Shown here: positions 17,269-26,385 of the stretch, one piece after another
Position numbering within the stretch: the first letter of the stretch is position 1
Layout: every line of letters begins with the position of its first letter
Assembly: GCA_964404255.1 (NCBI GenBank)
Contig: CAYOJJ010000012.1
Coordinates: 1-64,000, forward strand
Source: JAFDZW01 sp964404255
GTDB taxonomy: Bacteria; Bacteroidota; Ignavibacteria; Palsa-1295
DNA: 64,000 bases
Direction of reading: 5' to 3'
Position numbers and translations under genes: made by a program
Notes under the pieces: generated by a model
Databases searched by the model: none
Seen by the model: the letters and a program-made list of their open reading frames with translations, nothing else
Told to the model about the DNA's origin: nothing

Positions 17269-19130
17269 ACTGATATATCGCTGGTCGGTATAGTAACAGT
17301 AAAAGTACTCCCTTTACCTAATTCGCTTTCGAGATCGATCTTTCCTCCGTAGCGCTCCACGATCTCTTTAACAATCGCCAATCCCAACCCGATAGAGCCT
17401 GGGGTTGGAAAATCTTTGGGGGCAAGCTGTACGAAACGCTCAAAAATACGACTCTTGTTTTCGGCCGCGATTCCGATGCCGGTATCGCTCACGATGATAT
17501 TTAAAATAGCAGTGTTGCCGGAGATCCGACACTCGACCAATCCTCCTGACGGAGTATAATTAAGGGCATTTATTAAAAGATTCTGCAGGATCGATTCGAG
17601 GTCTTCTTTACCGATCGCCGCCTGTAACCCATCAGCAACCGTTGCTTTTATCCCGATTCCTTTAGCTTCGAACTGCCGCTCCAGCGAATGAATAAACGTG
17701 GTACTGACTGTCGTTACATCTATAATAGCTGTTAAAGGCTTAATGCCTCGATCGATCTTTGTGATCATCAGCAGATCGCGAATAAGCTTTGCAAGGCGGT
17801 CGGCATCAATGCGCGAACTCAGGACAAGATCGCGCTGCTCCTCGTTCAAGATTCCGATCTTTCCATCATTTAGCAGATCAAGCGCCATTATGACCGAAGT
17901 AAGCGGTGTGCGGAATTCATGAGAGACCTTGGCGAGAAACTCGTTCTTCATCCTATCGAGCTCTTCATAGCGGGTAATATCGGTAAAGTGTACTAACTGC
18001 CCGACAGCCTTGGTCGAATGGGTAGAAGTTGGTGAAAGAATGACGATCGACGATATTGTATAAAACCTCCGGCTGCCGCGCAACACCATCTCCACGGGCT
18101 CGCTTCGATCGGCCGAACTTCCTTTGAGAAGCACTTCTAATTGTTCCTTCATTGTAACGGAGACAAAGAGATCGAGCAATGGCTTGCTCACCATTTCCAC
18201 TTCGCTGATAGCAAGCAATTCCTCCGCCGCATGGTTTGCAAGTGATATCCTGCCGTCATTATCGAGCAGAAACAATGGATCGCTGAGCGAAAGAATGATC
18301 GCTTCCGATTTACTCTTTTCCGCCAGTAAATTATCGATATTTATTTTTTCATATCGCTCGAGCCGTTCTGCCATTCGGTTGAATTCGAAGCTAACCTCGC
18401 CAAGTTCATCGGCATCTTTTATCGGAAGGCGGACGCTCAGATCGCCGGCCTGTAATTGTTTTATCGATCCCCCAAGGCGTTGTAATGGCCTGATCGTTCG
18501 GCGGACAATCAAAAAACTGGCGAAAATTCCGATAATGACCGCCATCGCAGTAATTATTATTACCGCGGTTACCGCTTGGGTCGATTCATCCGAAGCAAGA
18601 GTTTTTGTCTTATCGAATAATTCTTTAATAGAAACCGCCAGCTCGTCATTCGATTCTATAAGCTGTTTATAGGTAGGCTGTAATACTCCATCATAAAACT
18701 TTCGTGCTTCTACAGGATCATCGCCGGTGCGCTTGAGGAATTCTGGGAGTTGAGCTTGGTACTGATGCCAGAGAATTTCAAGTTTGGTAAAGGTGGGTCG
18801 CAAGGCCGGAGAAAGATCGGCGGGGATCGTTGCTATTACTTTTTCTGCTGCGGAGAGGTCTGTATTGACGATTGCCGGTTCTTCCGTCAGTATTTTTCTT
18901 CCTTTAATAGGGGCAGTGCCTAAAAGTTCGATCTGCGCTTCATTAATGCGTATGAATGATTCATAAAGTTTTAACGCAGAACGATCAGTCTCCGATATTC
19001 TCTCGAATGCCCGATTAGATATATTAGAAAAGGAACGAAACGATAAGGCCGTATAGGTACCAATGCCGGCCAGTAGCAGTACAACGAACAGGTATCCGGT
19101 GAGTATTTTTGAACGTAGGGTTACCAGCAT
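17265..19130 (-). CDS. Membrane sensor histidine kinase (HAMP-PAS-HisKA-HATPase)
   Basis: This 621-residue kinase partners the adjacent regulator. Membrane helices lie at about residues 9-29 and 187-209, flanking a helical periplasmic four-helix-bundle-like sensor region of about 155 residues. Then come HAMP (about 210-262), PAS (about 270-385, SDPLFLLDNDGRI), HisKA with His404 in KVSHEFRTPLTS, and an HATPase with NALNYT-, DTGIGIA- and GLGLAIVKEIV-type boxes. The start ATG at 19130 is the first of the frame. The ligand is unknown. It starts the kinase-regulator-CPBP-cdsA operon 47 bases after purL. Confidence 0.93.
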   Translation of the reverse strand: MLVTLRSKILTGYLFVVLLLAGIGTYTALSFRSFSNISNRAFERISETDRSALKLYESFIRINEAQIELLGTAPIKGRKILTEEPAIVNTDLSAAEKVIATIPADLSPALRPTFTKLEILWHQYQAQLPEFLKRTGDDPVEARKFYDGVLQPTYKQLIESNDELAVSIKELFDKTKTLASDESTQAVTAVIIITAMAVIIGIFASFLIVRRTIRPLQRLGGSIKQLQAGDLSVRLPIKDADELGEVSFEFNRMAERLERYEKINIDNLLAEKSKSEAIILSLSDPLFLLDNDGRISLANHAAEELLAISEVEMVSKPLLDLFVSVTMKEQLEVLLKGSSADRSEPVEMVLRGSRRFYTISSIVILSPTSTHSTKAVGQLVHFTDITRYEELDRMKNEFLAKVSHEFRTPLTSVIMALDLLNDGKIGILNEEQRDLVLSSRIDADRLAKLIRDLLMITKIDRGIKPLTAIIDVTTVSTTFIHSLERQFEAKGIGIKATVADGLQAAIGKEDLESILQNLLINALNYTPSGGLVECRISGNTAILNIIVSDTGIGIAAENKSRIFERFVQLAPKDFPTPGSIGLGLAIVKEIVERYGGKIDLESELGKGSTFTVTIPTSDISV

Positions 19131-19177
19131 CGTCTTATAATAGATATGCCGGTAACATCGAAAGCATTACCGTCCGA

Positions 19178-21442
19178 TCATACTTCCACCAGCGATTCCA
19201 TTGCCCGCGGGATCGCCGTCGAATAGAGTTCGAGCAGATCGGAGATAGGTTCATCTATTAGCCCTTTAACTACAAGATTCGTGCCACCGACCGTTCCAAT
19301 GACTTCTGCTGTAATTCCCTGCTCTGCAGCGAGGCGGAATACCTCCACTACACAATCAGGTTCGCAGCTAATAACTACCTGCCCTTGTTTTTCACCAAAA
19401 AGAAATTGATCTTTTCGTCCGGTGGGCACGGCTTCTATGGTTGCGCCAAGATTATTACCAAAACAGGCCTCAGTTACACAGACGGCCAGGCCGCCTTCGC
19501 TAATATCATGGGCGCTGGAAAGTAATTTGCGCTCCGAGGCTTTGACTAATACTTCGATGAGCGCCAGTTCACCCTTCGGATCGACGAACGGTGCATTACC
19601 GGTAGCACCGGTATTCTTGCAAAGTGCAAGGTATTCGCTGCCACCGAGACCATCGAAGGGCTCGGCAGAATCATATCCTTTTAGGAGAATGATCGTATCG
19701 CCCTCTTTTTTGAATGCCGAAGAGATTGCTGTAGAGACATCTTCAATAATGCCAAGCATACCGATCGTTGGAGTCGGTTTGATAGCGCCATCGGGACTTT
19801 GGTTATAAAAACTTACATTACCACCTGTCACCGGTGTTTCGAGTACACGGCAAGCATCGCCCATTCCACGAATGGCTTCGGTAAATTGGTAATAGACCTC
19901 CGGATTATAAGGATTGCCAAAATTCAGGCAATTGGTAATAGCTATCGGGCGGGCGCCAACACAAGCTACGTTTCTTGCCGTCTCGCAGACAGCAGCCATA
20001 CCACCGCGATACGGATTAAGATAGACGTAGCGAGAGTTACAATCGGTCTTTACCGCCAACCCCTTCGTACTACCTTTCAGGCGAATGATAGCAGCATCGC
20101 TTCCTTCCAGAGCAAGTGTGTTGGTACGGACCATAGAGTCATACTGCTCGTACACCCATTGCTTACTGGCAATAGTCGGCGAAGCAAGCAATTGCTTCAA
20201 CGAAGCAGTAGCATCTTCTACATCTGCAATTGAAGATATATCGAAAGCTTCTGTCTTATGGAGATACTCAGGTTTCTTTGTCTCGCGCTTATAGACCGGG
20301 GTCATATCACCGCCGAGTGCCAGGGCTTTGGCAGGAATATCTGCTACTATTTCACCATGATGGCGAATAACAACTCTTCCCGTATCGGTAACCGTACCGA
20401 CTACTGCCGCCTGCAAATCCCATTTTTCAAAGATGGCTTTGATGGCATCGACGTTCTTCGGCTCAACTACGACCAGCATACGCTCCTGCGATTCGGAGAG
20501 CATGATCTCATAAGCTGACATCGTCGCTTCGCGAAGCGGTACATGATTAAGATCTACATCCATTCCGGTACCGGCTTTAAAGCTCATTTCGGAAGTCGAA
20601 CAGGAAATACCGGCAGCGCCCATATCCTGCATACCGACAACGAGCTTATTTTCAATCGCTTCGAGCGTTGCTTCGAGTAATAATTTTTCCGTGAAGGGGT
20701 CGCCTACCTGCACGGTGGGACGCATATCCTGCGCATCTTCACTAAAGACAGCGCTGGCGAGCAAGCTTGCACCGTGGATACCATCTCGGCCCGTACTTGA
20801 GCCGACGATCATCACCGTGTTGCCAACTCCTTCTGCTGTTGCACTAACGGTCTTACCAACTTCGACGATACCAACAGCCATGGCATTGACCAAGGGATTT
20901 CCCTGATAACATTCGTCGAAATACACCTCCCCGGCAACCGTCGGCACTCCGAAGGAATTACCATAATCACCGATGCCATGCACGACACCACGAAGTAAGA
21001 ACTTCGTTCTATCATTCTCAAGCTTTCCGAAGCGCAGGGAGTTTAATGCGGCGATCGGTCGGGCGCCCATAGTAAAAATATCTCTGAGAATACCACCAAC
21101 GCCTGTTGCAGCTCCCTGATAGGGTTCGACGGCCGAGGGATGATTATGCGATTCGATCTTAAAGGCTACTGCCAAACCACCACCGACATCGACCAGACCG
21201 GCATTTTCTTCACCGGCTTCAACAAGCAAGCGCTTCCCTTTTCTTGGAAGTGTTTTGAGCTGGGTAATGCTATTTTTATATGAGCAGTGCTCGCTCCACA
21301 TCACCGAAAAAATACCAAGCTCTGTATAGGTCGGGATACGGCCCGAGAGAATCTCAACGATCTTCTCAAATTCATCGGCAGTAAGCCCGAGTTCAATAGC
21401 AGTTTGCTTTGCTTCAGCTAAAGTGGTAATGGTATTAGTCAT
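19178..21442 (-). CDS. purL: Phosphoribosylformylglycinamidine synthase subunit PurL
   Basis: This ATP-dependent enzyme makes FGAM in purine synthesis, using ammonia channelled from PurQ. It is the small PurL type at 754 residues, which needs separate PurS and PurQ; neither is in the window. Characteristic segments are SEHCSYKNS, ESHNHPSAVEPYQGAATGVGG, DMGAAGISCSTSEM, ESQERMLVVV and SAHDISEGGLAV. It is isolated from other pur genes. A strong hairpin with a T-run ends 14 bases before the ATG, so its expression is either attenuated or starts within that region. Confidence 0.96.
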   Translation of the reverse strand: MTNTITTLAEAKQTAIELGLTADEFEKIVEILSGRIPTYTELGIFSVMWSEHCSYKNSITQLKTLPRKGKRLLVEAGEENAGLVDVGGGLAVAFKIESHNHPSAVEPYQGAATGVGGILRDIFTMGARPIAALNSLRFGKLENDRTKFLLRGVVHGIGDYGNSFGVPTVAGEVYFDECYQGNPLVNAMAVGIVEVGKTVSATAEGVGNTVMIVGSSTGRDGIHGASLLASAVFSEDAQDMRPTVQVGDPFTEKLLLEATLEAIENKLVVGMQDMGAAGISCSTSEMSFKAGTGMDVDLNHVPLREATMSAYEIMLSESQERMLVVVEPKNVDAIKAIFEKWDLQAAVVGTVTDTGRVVIRHHGEIVADIPAKALALGGDMTPVYKRETKKPEYLHKTEAFDISSIADVEDATASLKQLLASPTIASKQWVYEQYDSMVRTNTLALEGSDAAIIRLKGSTKGLAVKTDCNSRYVYLNPYRGGMAAVCETARNVACVGARPIAITNCLNFGNPYNPEVYYQFTEAIRGMGDACRVLETPVTGGNVSFYNQSPDGAIKPTPTIGMLGIIEDVSTAISSAFKKEGDTIILLKGYDSAEPFDGLGGSEYLALCKNTGATGNAPFVDPKGELALIEVLVKASERKLLSSAHDISEGGLAVCVTEACFGNNLGATIEAVPTGRKDQFLFGEKQGQVVISCEPDCVVEVFRLAAEQGITAEVIGTVGGTNLVVKGLIDEPISDLLELYSTAIPRAMESLVEV

Positions 21443-21456
21443 CAGTGGTATAATTC

Positions 21457-21492
21457 AAAAAAACAACGATCGGTAGTGTGATACCGACCGTT
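21457..21492 (-). terminator. Terminator/attenuator between ccmF and purL
   Basis: On the minus strand, AACGGTCGGTA pairs with TACCGATCGTT (11 bp, one wobble, 6-base loop, 21465-21492), followed by G and seven T. It can end the long nuo-ccm operon. It lies only 14 bases before the purL start codon, so an operator or attenuator role for purL is also possible. Confidence 0.8.
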
Positions 21493-21520
21493 TAAAAAAT
21501 CACAAATGGGATTACAATGC

Positions 21521-24142
21521 TTAGGATACTTTTTTACGAGTATCAGCCTGAGTACGTCGTTCCCCGGCACTCGAAGAAAGCGGCTCTCTATTTGCATCGC
21601 TCGGCGCGCGCAGTGCCAATATCTTCTCATACGAACGCTCGGCGCGTTCGATGGCTACGAGCGCCTCGCGGCGGCGGCGCAGCACACTATAATAGAATCC
21701 GAGAACGACAACGAGAATGCCACCCCATACTAAATTAATATAGGGTTTAATAAATGCTTCTACTACAATAAGATCTTGCGGCGGCGGCGGCGGATTCTCT
21801 TTATCGAAGGAAGCAATAATGATCTTCGATTTCGAGCGATCCGAAAGATTCGGGCGTAACTCGGCCAGTTGTAGGTGGAACGAGGTATTTGGAATTACAA
21901 TGTCTTCCTGCTTTGCTTCGCCTGTCGCCAGGTTACGAGTTACTGAAAGCTCTAATGGGATGGCTGGCTTCGTTGTATCGGCTGCATCACGCACTTCGAC
22001 TTTCGCCTTTACACGGAAGGCTTGCTGGGCGCGCATCTTAGCCATTTCTTCCGGTGGAAAATCGAAGTCGATAAAGGTGACTTTCTTTTTACCACCATAA
22101 AGATTGATCGATTGCCCGCGAACGAGTGAATCCTGTGGGATGCCCCCAACCTGATTCGTCTCCATGACCGTAAAGTACAGATCACGATTACCATACTTCA
22201 AGATACCGGGGTTAGCAATCGGAGAAGTATGATTATTAAAATCGGTCCAGAACCAGAGCGGCTTTGCCTGGCTTACTTCCCCTTGCTTGTCGCGGACATT
22301 GACAACATAGTAGTAATTTTCCGGCGGAGTGAGAAGGGTCGAATCAAAGGTGAGCGTATACTCACCACCGAATGCTTTATTCTTTTCTCCTTTAATGAGC
22401 CTGACAAATTCTTTTTTCTCATAGCGAGTTGTTGCAATTACTCCGAGAATAAATAATGCAAGCCCTATGTGAGCAACATAAGCACCGATAAAGCGCTTAT
22501 CGAAACTGAATTTCGGTGTGCCGAAAAACACAAAACTTGCGGCAACCAGGAAAAAAAATGCCAGCCAGTACAAGCCTCCATCGAGAATGACATTGCCGAA
22601 CTGATAGTAATCCCCTTTTGAAAAGACCAGTAGCCCAATAAAACCAATAGCCAGCGACCACTTAAGTGCGGAAAGCAGTTTGGTTACCAGAGTAATTTCT
22701 TTTCGCTCAAGATCGACCGAATATTTTCCCTTGAATAATTTGGCGGTTATTTCTATATTAATATAGAGGGAGAATACGGCGCTAAAACCCATTAGCAGGA
22801 ATCGGATATCATCGAGACCTAGGAAATACAGACTAATGGTGGCCGCCAACGATATAATAACTGCCGTAATAGATTTTTTAAGAAGCTCTTGCCATCCCGA
22901 TTGCTTCCATTTTAATAATAGTGAAAGCCCGTTGACGAGCATTAAAATGATCGCTATGGGAATATGTAGGTCTCCGTAGAAACTGACATCTACTTTCTTT
23001 TTGAATAATGGAGCACTCGTACCGATTAACACTACTAGCGTTGATGCACCAAGGACGGCCGCACCGACTGCAAGAGCTGTTTCACGGGAAAGCACTTTAT
23101 AATCTTTGGCGCGGAAATTCATCGCTTTCCAGCGCCAGAAAAAGACACCGAACGAGGCACCGATAAATAAGATCAGCCCTCCAAGTAAGAGCGAAAAAGC
23201 AAGATTGCCGGGATCGGCAAAGCTATGAACCGATGCATCGCCAAGCACTCCCGAGCGCGTAAGGAAGGAAGCATAGAGCACGAGCGCAAAAGCCAGCAGC
23301 GTCATACCAATATTGGTCTTGACGAGCCCGCCTGTTCGCTTTTGAGTAAGCATCGTATGGGTCGCGGCAACGGTAATGAGCCACGGTAAAAGGCTGGCAT
23401 TCTCTACCGGATCCCAAGCCCAGTAACCACCCCATCCGAGGGTTTCATACGCCCAAAAGCCTCCGAGCATAATACCCAACCCAAGAGCCATACCGGCGCC
23501 GAGAGTCCATGGAAGCGAAGTTGTTACCCACCCTTGGAAGTCTCGTTTGAATAACCCCGCCATGGCAAAGGCAAAGGGTACCGCTAAAAGTGTAAAGCCG
23601 GTAAAAAGAATTGGAGGGTGGATAACGATCCAGAGATTTTCAAGAGAAGGATTGAGTCCTTTTCCATCTGCCGGAATAAAACCCGCCATGGCCTGCCCGG
23701 GATGAGCAGAATAGATCGTCTCGAAGGGACTCTTGACGACCAGCATCAAGGCAAGGAATGAAAAGACCGCTAAATACACCGCCATTACCGGCGCTTCGTA
23801 ACGTTGCCGCTGGGCATAGGGTATCAGGAAGATCGCTACAATGGCCGTAAGCAGGGCCCAGAGCATGAAGCTCCCCTCCTGGCTGGCATAGAAACAGGCA
23901 AAGAGCAAGGGCTTCGATAGCGAGCGCGAGACGTGCTCGTAGATATAATTAATATCGAAGCGGTAATTAAAGATTAGGTACAGGAGTGTACCAGCGGCGA
24001 GGAATTGAGCCCAGATTGCAACATGGGTTGTAATGCGAGCGGAGGTCAGTAATTCGGTACGGCCGCGGGCGACAAGGATATACTGAATGCAGGCAGCAAG
24101 ACTTGCTACCAGCACTATGGCCATTGCAACGGCGCCGATCAT
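21521..24142 (-). CDS. ccmF: Cytochrome c maturation haem lyase subunit CcmF
   Basis: CcmF attaches haem from CcmE to apocytochrome c at the outer face of the membrane. The tryptophan-rich WWD motif GWGGYWAWDPVENASLLPW (about residues 235-254) is intact, with conserved histidines in VIHPPILF and THTMLTQ. About a dozen membrane segments are followed by a long periplasmic C-terminal part. At 873 residues it is well above the roughly 650 of E. coli, largely because of that C-terminal region. The ATG overlaps the ccmE stop (ATGA). No ccmH is present downstream; the operon ends here with a terminator. Confidence 0.92.
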   Translation of the reverse strand: MIGAVAMAIVLVASLAACIQYILVARGRTELLTSARITTHVAIWAQFLAAGTLLYLIFNYRFDINYIYEHVSRSLSKPLLFACFYASQEGSFMLWALLTAIVAIFLIPYAQRQRYEAPVMAVYLAVFSFLALMLVVKSPFETIYSAHPGQAMAGFIPADGKGLNPSLENLWIVIHPPILFTGFTLLAVPFAFAMAGLFKRDFQGWVTTSLPWTLGAGMALGLGIMLGGFWAYETLGWGGYWAWDPVENASLLPWLITVAATHTMLTQKRTGGLVKTNIGMTLLAFALVLYASFLTRSGVLGDASVHSFADPGNLAFSLLLGGLILFIGASFGVFFWRWKAMNFRAKDYKVLSRETALAVGAAVLGASTLVVLIGTSAPLFKKKVDVSFYGDLHIPIAIILMLVNGLSLLLKWKQSGWQELLKKSITAVIISLAATISLYFLGLDDIRFLLMGFSAVFSLYINIEITAKLFKGKYSVDLERKEITLVTKLLSALKWSLAIGFIGLLVFSKGDYYQFGNVILDGGLYWLAFFFLVAASFVFFGTPKFSFDKRFIGAYVAHIGLALFILGVIATTRYEKKEFVRLIKGEKNKAFGGEYTLTFDSTLLTPPENYYYVVNVRDKQGEVSQAKPLWFWTDFNNHTSPIANPGILKYGNRDLYFTVMETNQVGGIPQDSLVRGQSINLYGGKKKVTFIDFDFPPEEMAKMRAQQAFRVKAKVEVRDAADTTKPAIPLELSVTRNLATGEAKQEDIVIPNTSFHLQLAELRPNLSDRSKSKIIIASFDKENPPPPPQDLIVVEAFIKPYINLVWGGILVVVLGFYYSVLRRRREALVAIERAERSYEKILALRAPSDANREPLSSSAGERRTQADTRKKVS

Positions 24143-24546
24143 CGGCTGGCGTCGCTACTCTCGTTCCGGTTTGAGCCGGCTTCGCTGCCTTCGTAGCGCG
24201 AAGGACATTTAGTCTGAATATCGGAAGCGGTGAATACGCCGTTTTCCATTTTGCCCACACAAACGACCGAAGGGGCCGTTTCAAAATTATTGGGCTTCAT
24301 GCCTTCGAACTTCACCGGTAAAACGGTGCCTTTATGATCTTTCATCACAAAGGTAAAAAGGTTACTCTTGGAATCGTAATTGGAAGGCTGTTCCTTTACC
24401 CAAGTGCCAGAGACCTGGACGCGCTTACCGGTTTGCTGGGCAGTGGTAAAATCAGCATAATCTATTTTATTATCAACCAGTGCGAAGGCAGCAGCCCCGA
24501 TAAAGAGGATTGCCACCACTAAGGCCAGAATATGCTTCTTTTTCAT
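24139..24546 (-). CDS. ccmE: Haem chaperone CcmE, CxxxY variant
   Basis: This 135-residue protein has one N-terminal membrane anchor (HILALVVAILFIGAAAF) and a small periplasmic OB-fold domain. It carries haem from CcmC to CcmF. The haem-attachment position reads TKCPSRYEG, i.e. Cys114-x3-Tyr118, where the common form has His-x3-Tyr. A Cys-type CcmE is known from archaea and some bacteria, in systems described as lacking CcmH; that matches the absence of ccmH here. It follows ccmD by 76 bases and overlaps ccmF by four. Assignment is firm from context and motif; the haem linkage is inferred. Confidence 0.9.
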   Translation of the reverse strand: MKKKHILALVVAILFIGAAAFALVDNKIDYADFTTAQQTGKRVQVSGTWVKEQPSNYDSKSNLFTFVMKDHKGTVLPVKFEGMKPNNFETAPSVVCVGKMENGVFTASDIQTKCPSRYEGSEAGSNRNESSDASR

Positions 24547-24622
24547 TGAATTTCAGATTACAATTATAAAACAATAGAAGACTTTGGGAGGTTCGACGTT
24601 GAACATTAAGCTATATTCATAC

Positions 24623-24751
24623 TTAACGCTCGGTCTGCTCAAGCTTCTTAACCTTAGAATTCAACTGATTTACGAAGACAAAAATGCCAAGCCAAATGAC
24701 GGCGGCAATAATACCGACGACATACAGGGTATGTTCTTGTAGGAAATCCAT
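24623..24751 (-). CDS. ccmD: Small membrane protein CcmD-like
   Basis: A 42-codon frame starts with ATG at 24751, four bases after the ccmC stop, and ends with TAA at 24623. It encodes one hydrophobic helix (residues 10-27, VVGIIAAVIWLGIFVF) followed by a basic, charged coil ending KVKKLEQTER. CcmD proteins are this short, have this topology and sit between ccmC and ccmE, where they release haem-loaded CcmE from the CcmABCD complex. Sequence conservation in the family is low, so the call rests on size, topology and position. Confidence 0.8.
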   Translation of the reverse strand: MDFLQEHTLYVVGIIAAVIWLGIFVFVNQLNSKVKKLEQTER

Positions 24752-24755
24752 AAAC

Positions 24756-25721
24756 TTACAGGTATTGCTGGTTACGTTGCCGCTGGAGCTCTATTCTGGC
24801 ATATAGGTTCTTTAGCCAGAAAAATAAGATCGCAAAGAAAGTAACGTTAATCCATAAAAAGATCGAAAACCATGGGTCGATATGCGATTTACCGGAAAGA
24901 TTAATGACCGGCGCTTCCGATCCCGAGCCCGGATGTAAACTGCGAGTGATACGCGGCAGAATAAACATCAAAAATGGCACAGTTACGAACGCAATAATAT
25001 TATAGACTGCAGCGAAGCGGGCCTTCTTTTCTTCGGAATCCTCAAGGAGATTGCGAAGCAAAAAGTAAGCTACATAAATAAGCAATAGCACAAGGATCGA
25101 AGTCTCACGCGGCTCGCTGAAATCCCAAAACTTGCCCCACGAAAAGCGGGCCCAGATGCTACCGGTCACCGTTGAGAGCGTGGTAAAGAGTAACCCTCCG
25201 GCACTCGCTGCTCGGGCCTGAATATCATACTTCAGATCATTCTTTCTCAGTAACAAGATCGAATAGATCGTACCGACGAGAAAGGCAATAAACGCGACAA
25301 AAGACATCGGCACATGGAAGAGGATATTTCTACCAAGTTCTCCAAGCCCTTGCACCAACGGGAAAATAATTGCCGGATCGGTACGCTCAAGACGCAATAA
25401 CTCGTAACTACTATCGGAGGGTGTATAACCACAATCGCCTACAACGACCGTACCTATTTTGACATTGTAGCTATCTCTTACTTTCAGTGTACGGGTTGCA
25501 CCGAAGCGATCTTCAGCAAGATAGGAAGTCGTACCATTGGATTGAGTGGTAACGCTTTTAAGTGTTGCTGCTACCGGCGTATGCTCGGAGACACCCATCA
25601 TCTTGAGCATAGCGGCATCTTTGAAGCCGCCACCGATCGGAGTAGAAAGCGATAGATAGACACTGACTGCGAAAGCCAGGCCGTAGAGCCAACGAACGAT
25701 GCTGTTATCGAAGATCTTCAC
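24756..25721 (-). CDS. ccmC: Haem exporter/handling protein CcmC with an enlarged first periplasmic loop
   Basis: CcmC loads haem onto CcmE. The GTG start gives 321 residues against about 240 usually. The extra length is an approximately 80-residue soluble segment between the first helix (about 11-26) and the second, before the haem-ligand block RNILFHVP with His136. The second histidine is His263 in SLHPG. The WWD motif is degenerate, WGKFWDFSEPRET, with an apparent one-residue insertion and Phe replacing Trp, while PRETS is kept. It lies 6 bases after ccmB. The assignment is good from position and both histidines; the inserted domain is not recognised. Confidence 0.88.
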   Translation of the reverse strand: MKIFDNSIVRWLYGLAFAVSVYLSLSTPIGGGFKDAAMLKMMGVSEHTPVAATLKSVTTQSNGTTSYLAEDRFGATRTLKVRDSYNVKIGTVVVGDCGYTPSDSSYELLRLERTDPAIIFPLVQGLGELGRNILFHVPMSFVAFIAFLVGTIYSILLLRKNDLKYDIQARAASAGGLLFTTLSTVTGSIWARFSWGKFWDFSEPRETSILVLLLIYVAYFLLRNLLEDSEEKKARFAAVYNIIAFVTVPFLMFILPRITRSLHPGSGSEAPVINLSGKSHIDPWFSIFLWINVTFFAILFFWLKNLYARIELQRQRNQQYL

Positions 25722-25727
25722 AGTACT

Positions 25728-26384
25728 TTATTCTCGCCATACAAACGGAAAGACGACGTAACTTATAAGGACGAGCGCTACATCAAACGTAAAAAGTATC
25801 AGAATGTCTCCTTGAACTCCCCCCCAGGCATTAGGTAGCTCCATGGTAACTCGCGTAGCATCAGTTACGGCTATAACCAAAGGAAATAATAGCGGCAACG
25901 CCAGCACGGGAAGCAAGGCTCCTTTCTGGGAAGCACGAGCTACAAGAACCGATAAGATCGTAATGATTGACGCTGTACCGCAAAGCCCCAGTAATAATTG
26001 CAGGAGAAATAGCCCAAGGTCTTTGACGGAAAACTCCTGAAAGAAGAATACAAATACTATCGATGCCGTCAGGCCGAGCATGAGGCTAAGCAACTGATTA
26101 TAGAGTAGCTTTCCCCAAAAGACCGATTCCGGTTTGGCATACAAGCGAAGCAACAGACTGGTGCCGCGCTCTTCCTCGCTAATGAACGACCTTGAAAGAC
26201 CGGTCATCGTGCCAAAAAACAACGTGATCCAAAAAAAGGCACTCATGAAGCCGGCATTAATCCGGGTATCGGCAGAAAAAGCAATCGTGACAACGGTGAC
26301 AACCAGAAACATTACTATCGCACTCGTACCATAGCGGCTTCGAAGTTCGATCCGTAATTCTTTTCTGAGTACCGGGGAAATCAT
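25728..26384 (-). CDS. ccmB: Haem exporter permease subunit CcmB
   Basis: This 218-residue membrane protein has six helices and the CcmB features ISPVLRKELRIELR at the N-terminus, SFISEEERGTSLLLRLY near residue 65 and the central LLLGLCGTASI segment. CcmB normally pairs with the ATPase CcmA to drive release of holo-CcmE; no ccmA is found in the window, so it must be encoded elsewhere. It starts one base before the end of nnr on the same strand (stop of nnr at 26386) and precedes ccmC by 6 bases. Confidence 0.9.
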   Translation of the reverse strand: MISPVLRKELRIELRSRYGTSAIVMFLVVTVVTIAFSADTRINAGFMSAFFWITLFFGTMTGLSRSFISEEERGTSLLLRLYAKPESVFWGKLLYNQLLSLMLGLTASIVFVFFFQEFSVKDLGLFLLQLLLGLCGTASIITILSVLVARASQKGALLPVLALPLLFPLVIAVTDATRVTMELPNAWGGVQGDILILFTFDVALVLISYVVFPFVWRE

Positions 26385-26385
26385 G

